This document shows, piece by piece, positions 54,418 to 64,000 of a DNA stretch of 64,000 nt. Origin of the DNA: Microascus cirrosus (Eukaryota; Ascomycota; Sordariomycetes; Microascales; Microascaceae); the NCBI GenBank assembly GCA_030271035.1, contig JAMBUN010000063.1, positions 186,001 through 250,000 on the forward strand, in the 5' to 3' direction. How positions within the stretch are numbered: the stretch's first letter is position 1; the number at the start of each line of letters is the position of its first letter. A program made the translations under genes and the position numbers. The notes under the pieces were generated by a model that was not told the DNA's origin, did no database searches, and saw only the letters and a program-made list of their open reading frames with translations.

Positions 54418-54843
54418 AGTCGCAGAAGTATGTGAATGTTACTACTCGAAACCCTGTCCCAAGATCCCAGTATATAGCAACTTGCAGGAGGCGTAAAGTT
54501 CAATTGTGAAAGTGATAATGCTCCGTCCGCCGCTCTGTCGCAACTCGATGGTGGGGCAATCTCTGTCATCCTTGCTACCCCGCCAAAAAATTCAAGATTT
54601 AGGCGGTGAGTGACGGCAGAGCCAACCGCGGGGCCTCTCTACCTTGTAAACCCCCCCTCGCCCAAAAAAAAAAAAAAATAAGGTCGGCAGAAAAAAAGGA
54701 AAAAATACCCATCGCGAGAGTGAAGGTGCCTCACCGCAACCCACATACCACCCCGGTAATCTCGAATTGCGCCTCGCCATATCAGTCGCCTTTTCCGTCG
54801 CTCGCCTGCACATGGTCCAGCGACCCGAGAACGGAAGCTCAAA
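54418..54843. other. Divergent promoter hgh1/enp1
   Basis: 426 bp between two ribosome/translation-related genes. It holds a 15-nt A run at 54664-54678 in the enp1 leader side. Confidence 0.55.
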
Positions 54844-56386
54844 ATGCCGAAGGCCACGACACCAACCAGCAAGAGGCGGCATAACCCGCTCGAGGACGAC
54901 CTCGTAGCAACCGGTCCCCTCCGCGCGAAGGCCCCGAAGCGGAAAGGCAAGTCCCGCAAAGACGAGGACGGCGACCAGTTCGTCGATGCCAAGGCTTCTC
55001 GCAACATCCTCCAGATCAGCCAGGCTCTCATCCAAGAAGAAGAGCAGGACTCCGCGCCGAACCCCCCCGCTGCGCAAGCCTACGACTCCTTTGCCTTTGA
55101 TAGCAGGGCCGGTCTTGAGGAGGAGCCCACTAACGATCAGATCTACGACGACGACGAAGCATGGGGTGATGAGGAGGAGGAAGTAGAGGAAGTGGAGGTG
55201 GACCCGAACGACCTCGAAACCTTCAGGAAGTTTTTACCCGAGGACGACGACCCCCTACTGAAGCATGGCTGGGACCTGAAGCCGGCGGAGGGAGCCACTT
55301 CGAATAACGAAGAATCGACAAATCTGGCCGATCTAATTCTCGAAAAGATCTACGCCCATGAAGCCGCCCAAGAACGGGCTGAGACTGGTCCCGTGGAGGA
55401 GGACATCGAGATTCCACCCAAGGTCGTTGAGGTCTTTACAAAAGTTGGCCTGATCCTGTCCCGGCACAGGTCAGGTCCCATTCCGAAGCCTATGAAGATC
55501 CTACCCACCGTTCCGAACTGGGAGGCCATCCTCGAGATCACCAAACCGGAGTCATGGACCCCTCACGCCGTCGATGCGGTTACCCGAGTTTTCGTCGCCA
55601 GCAAGGCTGTCGTCGTGCAGCGGTTCCTCGAGAGGGTGCTTCTGGACAGGGTGAAGGATGATATCTTCGAGCACAAGAAGCTGAATCACCACCTGTTCAA
55701 GGCACTAGAGAGGGCGCTCTTCAAACCCTCCGCCTTCTTTAAGGGCTTCCTCTTCCCGCTAGTTGGCGGTGGCACTTGCACACTGCGGGAGGCGACCATC
55801 ATCGCTGGTGTCCTGAGGAGACACCATGTCCCCGTCCTGCACTCTGCCGCTGCTATCAAGGGCCTTTGCGAAATTGCCGCTCAGGAGGCTTCTCAGGGGA
55901 CCGAGGGCGGTGGTGCTACCAACATCCTGGTTCACACCCTTCTCAAGAAGGGATACGCTTTGCCTTACCAAGTTATCGATGCCCTTGTTTTCCGTAAGTT
56001 CCTTTTTTTTTTTTTTTTTGCGGTGACGTTTCGTGAAACAATGTGCTAACCGTTTCTGGCGGCTAGATTTCCTTCGGTTCCGGAGCGTCGACCCCGCGTC
56101 TGTACAGGAGGGTGACCTTGAGAACCTCATGGCGGATGACCGGCCGGCGAGAACAAAACTACCGGTGATTTGGCATCAGTGCTTCTTGGAGTTCGCACAG
56201 AAGTACAGGAATGATATCACGGAGGATCAAAGAGAGGCCTTGCTTGATCTCATCCTTAGCCACGGCCACTCCGCGATCGGGCCCGAGATCCGCAAGGAGC
56301 TTCTTGCTGGTAGGGGGAGGGGTGTGCCGCTCCCGCAAGAGGGGATGGCACTAGACGGCGACGACACCATGGTTATCGACTCTTGA
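54844..56386 (+). CDS. enp1: Bystin homologue Enp1 (40S ribosome biogenesis)
   Basis: Two exons, 54844-55993 and 56067-56386, giving 489 aa. The bystin domain (about 175-470) has SRHRSGPIPKPMKILP, WTPHAVDAVTRVFVASK, FKGFLFPLVGGGTCTLREA, HVPVLHSAAAIKGLCEIA and, across the intron, VIDALVFHFLRFRS. Enp1 is a nucleolar component of pre-40S particles needed for 20S rRNA processing and export. The N-terminus is basic, then acidic (YDDDEAWGDEEEEVEEVEV), as in yeast. The 73-nt intron contains a run of 17 T just after the donor, an unusual place for such a tract. Confidence 0.95.
56003..56019 (+). repeat. 17-nt poly-T run inside the enp1 intron
   Basis: Homopolymer starting nine bases after the 5' splice site, which makes this part of the assembly prone to length error. 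Confidence 0.85.
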
Positions 56387-56990
56387 GTGTGGCGGGAAGA
56401 TATGGGATATAACTCTTCTGGCGTTGTCCTGTTCTGGGGCCACTCCGCCAGACGGTACTGAAGCGCCTGAGTAGAGGGCGGGCCCCGAGGAATAGAACTT
56501 GGCATGTCGCCCGCACTTGAAGCCCACTTTGTGCAGGATCGAGGTGGCTGAAAAAGCTTGTCGATTTTGCCATGTTCTAGATGGGCGAAATCGGAATAGG
56601 GGCATGAGGATTCAATGCTCCATGACGAATCATGAAAAGTAGAAGGGGTGGCAAGTGGTCCAGGAGGATTACGGCGTACATGTACTCACAATACGCTTGC
56701 CGGCTCAGTCTTTGCAGAAGAAAGAGCAGCCTGAGCAGTGCACATGACGAATGAATATTCAACGAATTTAGTACTTTGCAACCTGCTTTACTTTCTTTAT
56801 GCTCCTGGCTGCCAATTCTTCCAAATCATCATTCATTTTCTGGCCTCTTCCGACCTAAAAGCTGTCTTGCCCCGTGGGCATCTCCTACTTCCCTTCCTTC
56901 CAAGCATAGAATATCTGGTTTTTATAGCCCCTGAGGTTCGCTCCTACAACCGTAGATCACAACCTAACTTTCTTCGTCTGGGTCGCTACG
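56387..56990. other. Spacer enp1 to pseudogene
   Basis: About 600 bp with no supported gene. The 3' part would have been promoter and leader of the decayed gene. Confidence 0.5.
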
Positions 56991-58820
56991 ATGCCGGGAT
57001 CCGACAGATACACAAACAACTCCCTGCCATCGCCATCATCCGGTCAGCGCGCCAGCGTGAGACGATCGCCTGGCCACAGCGACGCATCAGCCGCCAAGCA
57101 TCGCGCCATATCTTTACGGAGCTTGAGGTTTGTTCGAATCTGCAGGAAGGTAGATTGATGGTTATTCCAATATGATGCGCTGACCTTCCTTTTAGTACCA
57201 TCGAGGAAGTCTCATCGGATGCAGATACATTGCCCGACCACAGAAACCCACCCTCATTTGTGACCGCTGGATCTCTCGCGGGAGCTAAGGGAGCTCACCG
57301 TTGTGAATACCGGTTCCCTGGAGGTTCGCAATGCTCGAATTGCCAGATTACCGGCCTCGCCTCCGCAGCACCCATGGACTCGATCGTTGACGGCCCTGGC
57401 CACCCGGGCGACGCCTCACCTTCTGACAGCGCATTCGGTGCCTACCCTCCACGGTCTGCCCGAGAAGGCTTCGAATGGGTGTGGCACCCCCGCGGCTACT
57501 GGGTTGAGCGAGAATTAGACGAGGCCGCGCTCAAGAAGCCCATGTGTTTCGGGATCTGCGGATAGTGGACGCGATCCCGCAAAAAAGCCAGCAAGGGGAA
57601 AAGGCTAGAGTCCAAGAATAGCGCGCGGGAGAGCCCGCCCTTACGTCCCAGTGAGAGTCCGTACCTATCAGAGGAGGCGCATGTCGCTTCGCTGCAAGGG
57701 GTGGCGGCGTCCCTTAGGGAGGACCTCTCGGCGCCGGCCGATGAGCCATGCAAGGACGGAGTTGAGACATCTGTCCAAGCAGCAAATAGTAAAGACGGGC
57801 ATCAGAACGAAAGGGAAACCTCAAACAATGGCAAGAAGGAGCCCTTGCATTCCACCAACGGCGTGCTGTCTAAAGAGGTCTGCAGCGTAAGGGAGGACTC
57901 GCCGTCCTTTAAAGGGACGATACGCCGAAAAAAGAAGGTCTCGGGATTAAGAGACGCGGCTTCATAGGAACAGGAGAGGCCCGCAACGCGGCCGACATAG
58001 GAAAGGGACGACGCTGACGCTTGCCGGGACGACGGCATCTTCGAATCTAAACGAACCGCGATGATTGACGAGAAGCACCGGGCCTCGACGGGTGGGCTGA
58101 GAATGCACCCCTCCTGGTTTAGGAGCATGGGTTCATCGAAGAGGTCGATGAGGTGGCCCAAGCGGTCATCGTGGAGCAGGAAAGTGTCGCAGGCGTCCGC
58201 AAGTAGCACGACGGCTTTGATAACGGAGTTTCCGCGAGGGAGGACTCCACCGCCTACGCCGGCTACCCCTGGGGCAACTTACTACTTTGGTATGTCTCCG
58301 AACAAGCTGCTGGGGTGCGATGGGGCGAAATACTAACCAAATTCACAGAAGAGAACAGCTTTCCTGGTGGGGTAAGTAGACACGGAGTTCTACAGATATA
58401 CTGCAACGGAGCGCTAATCGTAAACAGGAAGCGGTCCGGATCAAGACACCCCCACTCGTGGAAGAACCGGGAAGCGACGGCCGCTCCTGGACCATCGTGA
58501 CCCCCCCGGGTGATGTCCACAGCGACGAGTGCAGAGCCGAGAGTGCGCGACTTGCGCGACACGCGCCGCCCCCAACGAAAAGTTTGTTTAGCTCCACCAA
58601 CCGTTCGTGGCCTAAGATTCCACGAGCTCTCCGGCCGCCAGCGGATTCACGGGCTATATTAGAACCACCGTGCCGAGAGAAGACACTGGTGAAGGGCCTC
58701 ATTAAACAGAAAAGGAGCGAAGGGCCATCGGGACCTGATGGGGCTAGTAGGGGTCGTCCTCGTGTTTATCGTGAGAGGGGCGACGGGCATGAAGGGGATA
58801 TGGAAGGGGGTGGGATTTAA
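56991..58820 (+). pseudogene. Decayed gene of unknown function (at least four stops, one frameshift)
   Basis: A former gene with clear remaining structure. Exon 1 starts at ATG 56991 (MPGSDRYTNNSLPSPSSGQR). A GTTTGT...TAG intron (57129-57195) joins it in frame to STIEEVSSDADTLPDHRNP. The frame then reads through EGFEWVWHPRGYWVEREL to a TAG at 57563-57565, carries on (SPYLSEEAHVASLQ) to TAGs at 57965 and 57998, shifts frame near 58085-58122, and continues EHGFIEEVDEVAQAVIVEQ, TAG at 58204, AYAGYPWGN and FTEENSFPGG. An intact intron (58372-58427) leads to EAVRIKTPPLVEEPGSDGRS and an end at 58820. The protein resembles a Pezizomycotina-wide unknown protein with a WVW-GYW motif, recalled from memory and unverified. 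Sequencing error could explain one or two breaks but hardly all. Confidence 0.65.
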
Positions 58821-59530
58821 AGGCAAGAGAACTTGGTGTGGAATTACAGCCGGGCTTGACATACGTACTCTTGATTAATGCTCCTAAAATGAATATGACG
58901 TTTTCCACCAGCGAAGCCTTGGTTGCGAGGTTACAGTCTTCATTGGGATCTAATCTATCGTCCATACTTGGCTTGTTCTCCGTTGGGAACCGGGGATTTC
59001 GACTTTGATTCGACGTGGGAAGGCCACTATTGGGGTCTGATTAAAAGAGTGATGGCATTGTCGAAGGCTGTAGCTGCCGTACGTAGGACTCGCCCTATCT
59101 GATCCGGTTCTTGTTCTTGGGGATGGAAGTAGAAACCCGGGACTCTGTCTACGCCATAATATTGCGCGCCGGCTTGTATGCTTTCTACGACCCAGAAGGA
59201 ATCTTAATAACTTCCAGAGAATCGTCATTACTCTATCCCTCTTCAGGGTTATTATCACTTCTACGGCTTGCATTGATTGCCTCGTGATTGCCATTCGTAC
59301 CTCTTTCCACGAAAGCCGTATCATCGATCTTTTCTTGCCGGACACGTCTCCCATTCTAAACCCGCTCTATATATGTCTTCTGAGAAACTAGATGAGAAGA
59401 CGCTTGTCCTGCTGTCGGAGGTAATTCCGGCCCATGACAACTTGACAGAGTAAGGTATGCCCCCTGAAGCCATGCTCATGGCGCCAGACGTTAATATGGA
59501 TTCCCGCCAGTCGAGATTCATCAACGATGA
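58821..59530. other. Decayed or intergenic region
   Basis: Between two gene fossils. A short ATG frame at 59373-59453 (MSSEKLDEKTLVLLSEVIPA) may be another scrap of coding sequence but has no recognised family. The minus-strand frame at 58950-59354 is judged chance. Confidence 0.35.
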
Positions 59531-59905
59531 TCCCTTGGCTTAGACGCGGACGTGTTCATCTTACGGTCTCAACTGTTGCTCGCTGAGTTCCTTTACAACA
59601 CTATGGCCGACGCCACGTCGAAGGGAATCCCCCTTGTCCTCGTCTTTTGCCCATCAGCAACTTGCCTTGGAAATCTAGGGAGGCGTCGACCACCTCATCA
59701 CATCACACTGGGAAATAGACCGCCTTATCACATCGCACTGGGAGTGTCGGCTGCTGCTGGCCCTTCCCGGCTCCTAGCCAAAGACATCCAGCCGAAGCAT
59801 CAGCAATTGAGGCTGGGCTGGCTCTGCGCAAGCAGGGGGTGAAGAATATTGTCATAACCATGAGAGCTTGTGGGATCTTTTTCTACCTTCAAGAGGGGGT
59901 AATAA
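59531..59905 (+). pseudogene. Ribokinase-like (PfkB family) gene fossil
   Basis: Scattered pieces of a sugar kinase in different frames. In frame 59531 on: GLDADVFILRSQLLLAEFLY and TSKGIPLVLVFCPSATC, in the position of the ribokinase DxLxLQ...GxPVxxNPAP segment. Another frame reads VDHLI at about 59685, as in the DHLIVNETEA block. A third, 59788-59901, reads AEASAIEAGLALRKQGVKNI then VITMRACGIFFYLQEG, the usual GVKxVVITLGxxGxF strand of PfkB kinases. No frame is continuous, a 30-bp tandem duplication lies inside, and I could not find the DTTxAGD active-site motif. The gene is dead. The family call rests on these three blocks. Confidence 0.5.
59688..59747 (+). repeat. 30-bp imperfect tandem duplication
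   Basis: Two adjacent 30-bp units, about 23-24 of 30 bases alike, sharing ATCACATC and CACTGGG cores, inside the ribokinase fossil. Confidence 0.7.
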
Positions 59906-61095
59906 GGCTTCCTCGCCTACAACTTCGACTTTTAGGATGAGTACGAGAGGGCAAGGTTCAGACTCGTGCTTACAGCCGCCTACGCAGCCGGCGTCGCCCG
60001 CAAAAGACGAACTTCAGAGTGTAAGTCACCGTTAAAGGCTCCCTGGACGCGGCCTAGTGGTTCTCGAACAAGCCTGGCTTACGGTTTCTCGAACTTCAGG
60101 AGCTTTCCTTCCCAACCTTGCGATTCGATATCATTAAATCCGAAGGGCCTGCATGAAGAGATGACAGGATGTGAAAGCCGGAGCCAATCGTAGCCGCATG
60201 GCCACCCGGGATGAAATTGCTAGCCTCGCTGGGGGCAAGATAGCCAAGTTATAGGGTACCATGGTTGGCGCAGACATCAACCGGAGGTCACGGCGGGGAA
60301 TATTCGTCAGGGCAGCGGTGGATGGCAATGGAAGCCAGGGAGAGGATTTAACAGATGGGGCTGGAGCCAAGAGTCTGCACGACGGCGTAGTGGGGGAGGC
60401 AGATACGACGCCGAGCGAGTGACAGCGCGACGCTTGACTGATGGGCAGATATTGGGCAGAAGGGATGTGTACGAGCAAGGGCCTGCGCAAGACAAAGAAG
60501 GAGAGAGGAAGGGAGATATGTGGCGAGGACAGCGCTGATTGAGAAGACGTTGTGGGAAGTGATAGTGGGTTGCAGGGACGCAAAGGGAGCCAAAGGAAAA
60601 GTGAGCTGCGCCTGGGCAGATTTGATGCAGAAGATAAAGCATGGCTTCTTTTCAGGATTATACTTGTTGCTTCACAGGATAATCGCCAGTAGCCAGTAGC
60701 GATGTGGAATTTTGTGGTGTGGTCAAGTTCACCTTCACTTGCTCAGGAAGCTCCAGCCTTTTTAGTGCTGCAGAAATAATGACATATCATTGGCTAATTG
60801 CTCCAGTGACAAGATCCACTTCGCACCTAGCTCCAGAAATTTGCCAGCCTGACGACTTCAACACTTCAACGTCAGCTTTAACTGCAGCGCGCTTTCTCCA
60901 CCAGGTTGGTTTTCGAACCTGCTGCATATCACAACAATCGCTACCCTATAACAACAACGTACTTACGTGACTTTTTTCCAACCATTCTGTCGTGTTGCAT
61001 CAACCTACCACCTAATTACCTCCCGCCGCTACTCTCTTCACAAACCTGCAACACCTCGGCCAATCCCCCGCTGCGAAACGCGCCTACCGCCCACG
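59906..61095. other. Remnant 3' part and cdc73 promoter, no supported gene
   Basis: The first 300 bp may hold further eroded coding sequence (a frame with DEYERARFRLVLTAAYAAG around 59938-59995). The rest up to 61095 is upstream of cdc73. The minus-strand frames at 60134-60642 overlap each other and have no family signal. Confidence 0.4.
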
Positions 61096-62351
61096 ATGGC
61101 CTCTACCGAGCACGACCCGCTCCTGCTCCTCCGCCAGTCCATATCCGCCAACGAGCCCGCTGTCCCAACCTCCACGGCGGAGCCCTCTGCGGAGCCCGCG
61201 CCCCTCGCGCAGGCCACCCACCTCCGCTTCCCGCACGCGCGCGACCTCGTCGTGCCCATCGCCTCCTCGACGCGCTTCGTCACTTCGTCCGAGAAGGGTG
61301 TTAACCTGCGCAGTATCTACTTCGCCTGGCTGAACCGCGAAGTCGCCATCCCGGAGTACAATGCCTCGGCCGCGAGCCTGAACGACGAGATCAAGGCGGG
61401 AGGGCTGGAGGGGGAAGTGCACAATCTGGCCTTTGTGGAGAGGTTGGACTTGATTACGTGGTTGGAGGGCGCGAGCGAGGAGAGTGAGTACATTAAGCCG
61501 CTGGAGGGGGAGAAAGGTGCTGCGGCTGGGGCGGGGGCTGGGGTTTCGAAGGGGAGGATGGATCCGAGGTTGGCGGAGATTTATAGTCATGAGAGGAGAA
61601 TGGGGGATCGCAACTCGGTGTTGAGGGGCAATAAGCCGGCAGTAAGTCTCTTCCGTTATCCCTAACCCGCCACCGGAGGCTTGATGTCTAACTTTGGGTG
61701 TACCAGGACTTCTCTCACGTTAGGAAGCTCGCGACAGTCTTCGTCCAGCGCAAAGCCCAGCATCCGAGCACCAGCGCTGTCCCCTCCAGCTCCACCCCCT
61801 CGCGATCCGCCGGCCGCCGCCCCGACCCCATTATTCTCCTCTCGCCGTCCGCCTCCTCCCTCCTGCGCCTGACCAACATCCGCTCCTTCCTCGAGGAGGG
61901 CCGCTTCACCCCCGCCGAGGGCCCCGGCACCGGCACAAACATGCTGCACGTGTCGCGGACGATGCGCGACATTGACCCGTCGCGGCCCGTGCGGTTCATC
62001 CTCGTCGAGGGGCCCGAGCAGTTCAAGCCCGAGTACTGGAACCGCGTGGTGGCGGTGTTCACGACAGGTCAGGCGTGGCAGTTCAAAAGCTACAAGTGGC
62101 CATCGCCGCCCGAGCTGTTCAAGCACGTGCTGGGCGTGTACGTCGGGTGGAAGGGCGACCGGGTGCCGGACAGCGTAGTGGGCTGGGGCCACAGGGTCAT
62201 GACTTTCGGGGTGGACAGGTGGAGGGAGGGGGTTGGGGCGGACGGAGCGAGGTTCAGGGATAAGGAGGTCGTGGAGGGCATTTGGAGGGCGATTGAGGGG
62301 AGCATGAGGGCGAAGGGGTGGAAGAGGGATGCGGCGCCGGTGAGGATTTAG
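61096..62351 (+). CDS. cdc73: Paf1 complex subunit Cdc73 (parafibromin)
   Basis: Two exons, 61096-61641 and 61707-62351, giving 396 aa. The N-terminal part starts MASTEHDPLLLLRQSI and contains LRSIYFAWLNREVAIPEYNA and LAFVERLDLITWLEGASEESE. The C-terminal Ras-like domain has PIILLSPSASSLLRLTNIRSF, FLEEGRF, HVSRTMRDIDPSRPVRFILV and WNRVVAVFTTGQAWQFKSYKW, all typical. Cdc73 is part of the PAF1 complex that travels with RNA polymerase II and promotes histone H2B ubiquitination and H3K4/K36 methylation. The join gives NKPADFSHVRKLA. Residues 140-160 form a Gly/Ala-rich linker. The start ATG opens directly on conserved sequence. Confidence 0.95.
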
Positions 62352-64000
62352 GTCAGTCGGTGGCGGAGTGACTATCCTGCGGAGGAAGCTCATTGTGAAG
62401 ACTTTTGCGGATGGGCATATAGAGTGTGGCGATACAGGAGCATGAGAGCTTGCTCCGGGACAGATGCTGTGGCAGCGGGAATGCAAGGGTCATTGCTGGA
62501 AGCGAGGCGAGAAAGACTCGCGGAAGGTTCTGGCAAGAGATAACTGGAAAGGGATTATTGGAGTTTTAAGGGCCACGTTTGGGAGTTTCAGGGCCTGCTG
62601 GTCGTTGGTTGGGAACTGTACGAATATTTGGGATTCGACACATACATTTCAGCACGGGTCTAAGTTGCGCTACCCGGGAGGGTGTTCGCTCGTCCGGTAT
62701 GAATCATGTGGATGCAGCTCAGGCCGTTGAATGAGGGAGAAGCCCACTCGGCTGAGGGCTCTCCGTCGGTGCGGACCATGGAGCTTCAAAACAGAGCTTG
62801 ACCATTCGGCACCTGGACAGAGTTGGTACGTGGACTGGAAAGAACCGGAGTATCATCAATGGTCTTGTAGGAGAAGATCTGGGCCTTCTCGACCTTTCGC
62901 AGAGCTCGTGACCACAGGCTGGTGAGGGCTAAGCGGCAGATATCCAGCCATTGGCCAAAGAAGCAGATACCCGTACGTAGTAAAGGGGTTGCCACTGTAA
63001 GGACTCATGTACTGTATGGAGTGCATCGCCTCTTTTAGGGACGGCTCATGCGGCTCTTGAACACACATCGCAGGGGTCTTTATAAGCGAGCTTCATCGTT
63101 CGGACACCGCATACTGGACGGCGCATATGCCCGGCCTGTTCAAGTCGACACGACATGCTAGAAACCACACGACATGTTAGAAACCAGGTCCGCGTCGTCC
63201 TCGGTTCCATTCCGGTCCCGACCGAAGCTCACCCATCGAGTCGACTTATCTGTAAGCTCCCCCTTCCACCATCGTGAAACCCCCAGTGCCCACTTCCTCA
63301 AGCGCCTCACCCCGCCTCGCGAAACCCCCACGTCACATCCAACCTTCGGAAATTTCCCAAAACGAGAACCGAGCCGTGTTCCCGCTTTAGACCCACCTAA
63401 CACGTGGTTGAGTGGTGTTTTCCACCCCTCTTTTCTCTCTCGTCCCCGTTTCTTAACAGACGGGAGATGCAAGGCCACCAGAAGGTAAAGCCGAGAAATC
63501 CGAATTCAATTGTTCTGTGCCTCTGTCTCCTGTTTCTGTGCGGTCTGGACCCTCGTAACCTCCACTCTGATTGTTGGTAGTGGTGGGTCGTTTTTCTGTC
63601 CTTATCTTTTTTGTTTCTCCCTTCCTCTCGCTAGTCGCAACGGCATCTCCGAAGTGTGGGGAATTCCTTGCACAATGGTACACCAGAAGGGAGAGGAGGA
63701 GACAAGGAGACGGCAGAAGGGGGTGGAGAAAAGAGAGGGGGGTGAAACTGGGGCGTGTACTCGGAATATTTGGTCCGCTTTCGGGAATGAGTACATTGAC
63801 ATGTGTTGGCCGCCGATGTTTGATCGATGGGGGTGTGGGGCTCTCCTGAACAACCAATCGCATCTTTGGTAGTGGAGCCTGGTACTGGTACAAGAGTCAC
63901 GCGGATTTTTGGCCAACAGCGAAACTGACTCGCCGTATTGGAAAAAAAAAAAGGCGTCCCCACCGCCACCGGAGCTGTCCTTTGGAGAATTTTCCTACGG
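62352..64000. other. Right-end region, no supported gene
   Basis: 1.65 kb after cdc73. Frames on both strands overlap and carry no motif. A 19-bp tandem repeat lies at 63149-63186. From about 63180 on, the sequence is C/T-rich then G/A-rich, which would fit promoter or leader sequence of a gene to the right. Confidence 0.45.
63149..63186 (+). repeat. 19-bp tandem direct repeat (two units)
   Basis: Unit CACGACATGYTAGAAACCA occurs twice in direct succession, differing at one base (C or T). Confidence 0.85.

Noticed and set aside
58950..59354. 134-codon minus-strand frame
   Set aside because: Basic, motif-free translation between two plus-strand fossils; no ATG-proximal features or homology hint.
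61662..62486. 274-codon minus-strand frame opposite cdc73 exon 2
   Set aside because: Shadow of the GC-rich cdc73 coding strand; Pro/His/Arg-rich with no domain.

Overview
The window looks like nuclear DNA of a filamentous ascomycete (Pezizomycotina). Genes are split by short introns (about 45-100 nt, mostly GTAAGT-type donors). Both strands are coded with short intergenic gaps, and several products are fungus-specific: an EglC-type GPI glucanase, an Anp1-type mannan polymerase subunit and the fungal 21.3 kDa complex I subunit. I cannot fix the class. I see no rRNA, tRNA, transposon, CRISPR array or secondary-metabolite cluster. All intron boundaries below are hand-built from frame continuity and splice consensus.

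Layout. 1.3-9.5 kb: mannosyltransferase (anp1-like), qcr7, an SDR oxidoreductase, LTO1, complex I 21.3 kDa subunit and a Dot5-type peroxiredoxin. 10.4-11.8 kb: mitochondrial NAD+ carrier, then about 2.6 kb without a supported gene. 14.4-20.6 kb: a 49-codon four-exon gene, the N-alpha-acetyltransferase ARD1, a 632-aa unknown protein with a PPxY motif, and eIF2B beta (gcd7). 22.1-32.5 kb: nem1, a small membrane protein, nhp2, qcr8, phb1 and the exonuclease rex3. 34.1-43.2 kb: ZIP transporter, a gene-poor 3 kb, eglC and tsc1. 44.4-56.4 kb: DJ-1/PfpI protein, mitochondrial uL23, METTL4-like methyltransferase, CoA carrier leu5, orc4, hgh1 and enp1. 57-60 kb: two decayed genes. 61-62.4 kb: cdc73. 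The last 1.6 kb holds nothing I can support.

Almost every intact gene is a single-copy housekeeping gene. Themes that recur are mitochondrial inner membrane and respiration (qcr7, qcr8, 21.3 kDa subunit, phb1, NAD+ and CoA carriers, uL23m), ribosome and RNA biogenesis (nhp2, enp1, rex3, lto1, hgh1, gcd7), cell wall and Golgi (anp1-like, eglC), and chromatin, replication and TORC1 control (orc4, cdc73, tsc1). There is no operon-like logic. The nearest thing is the 305-bp head-to-head promoter shared by qcr8 and phb1.

The most useful unexpected items are a pseudogene with at least four in-frame stops and a frameshift (56991-58820), a ribokinase fossil next to it, an ORC4 carrying an AT-hook and a complete PHD finger, the tiny four-exon gene, and several very small terminal coding exons. 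I found no convincing new multi-gene system.
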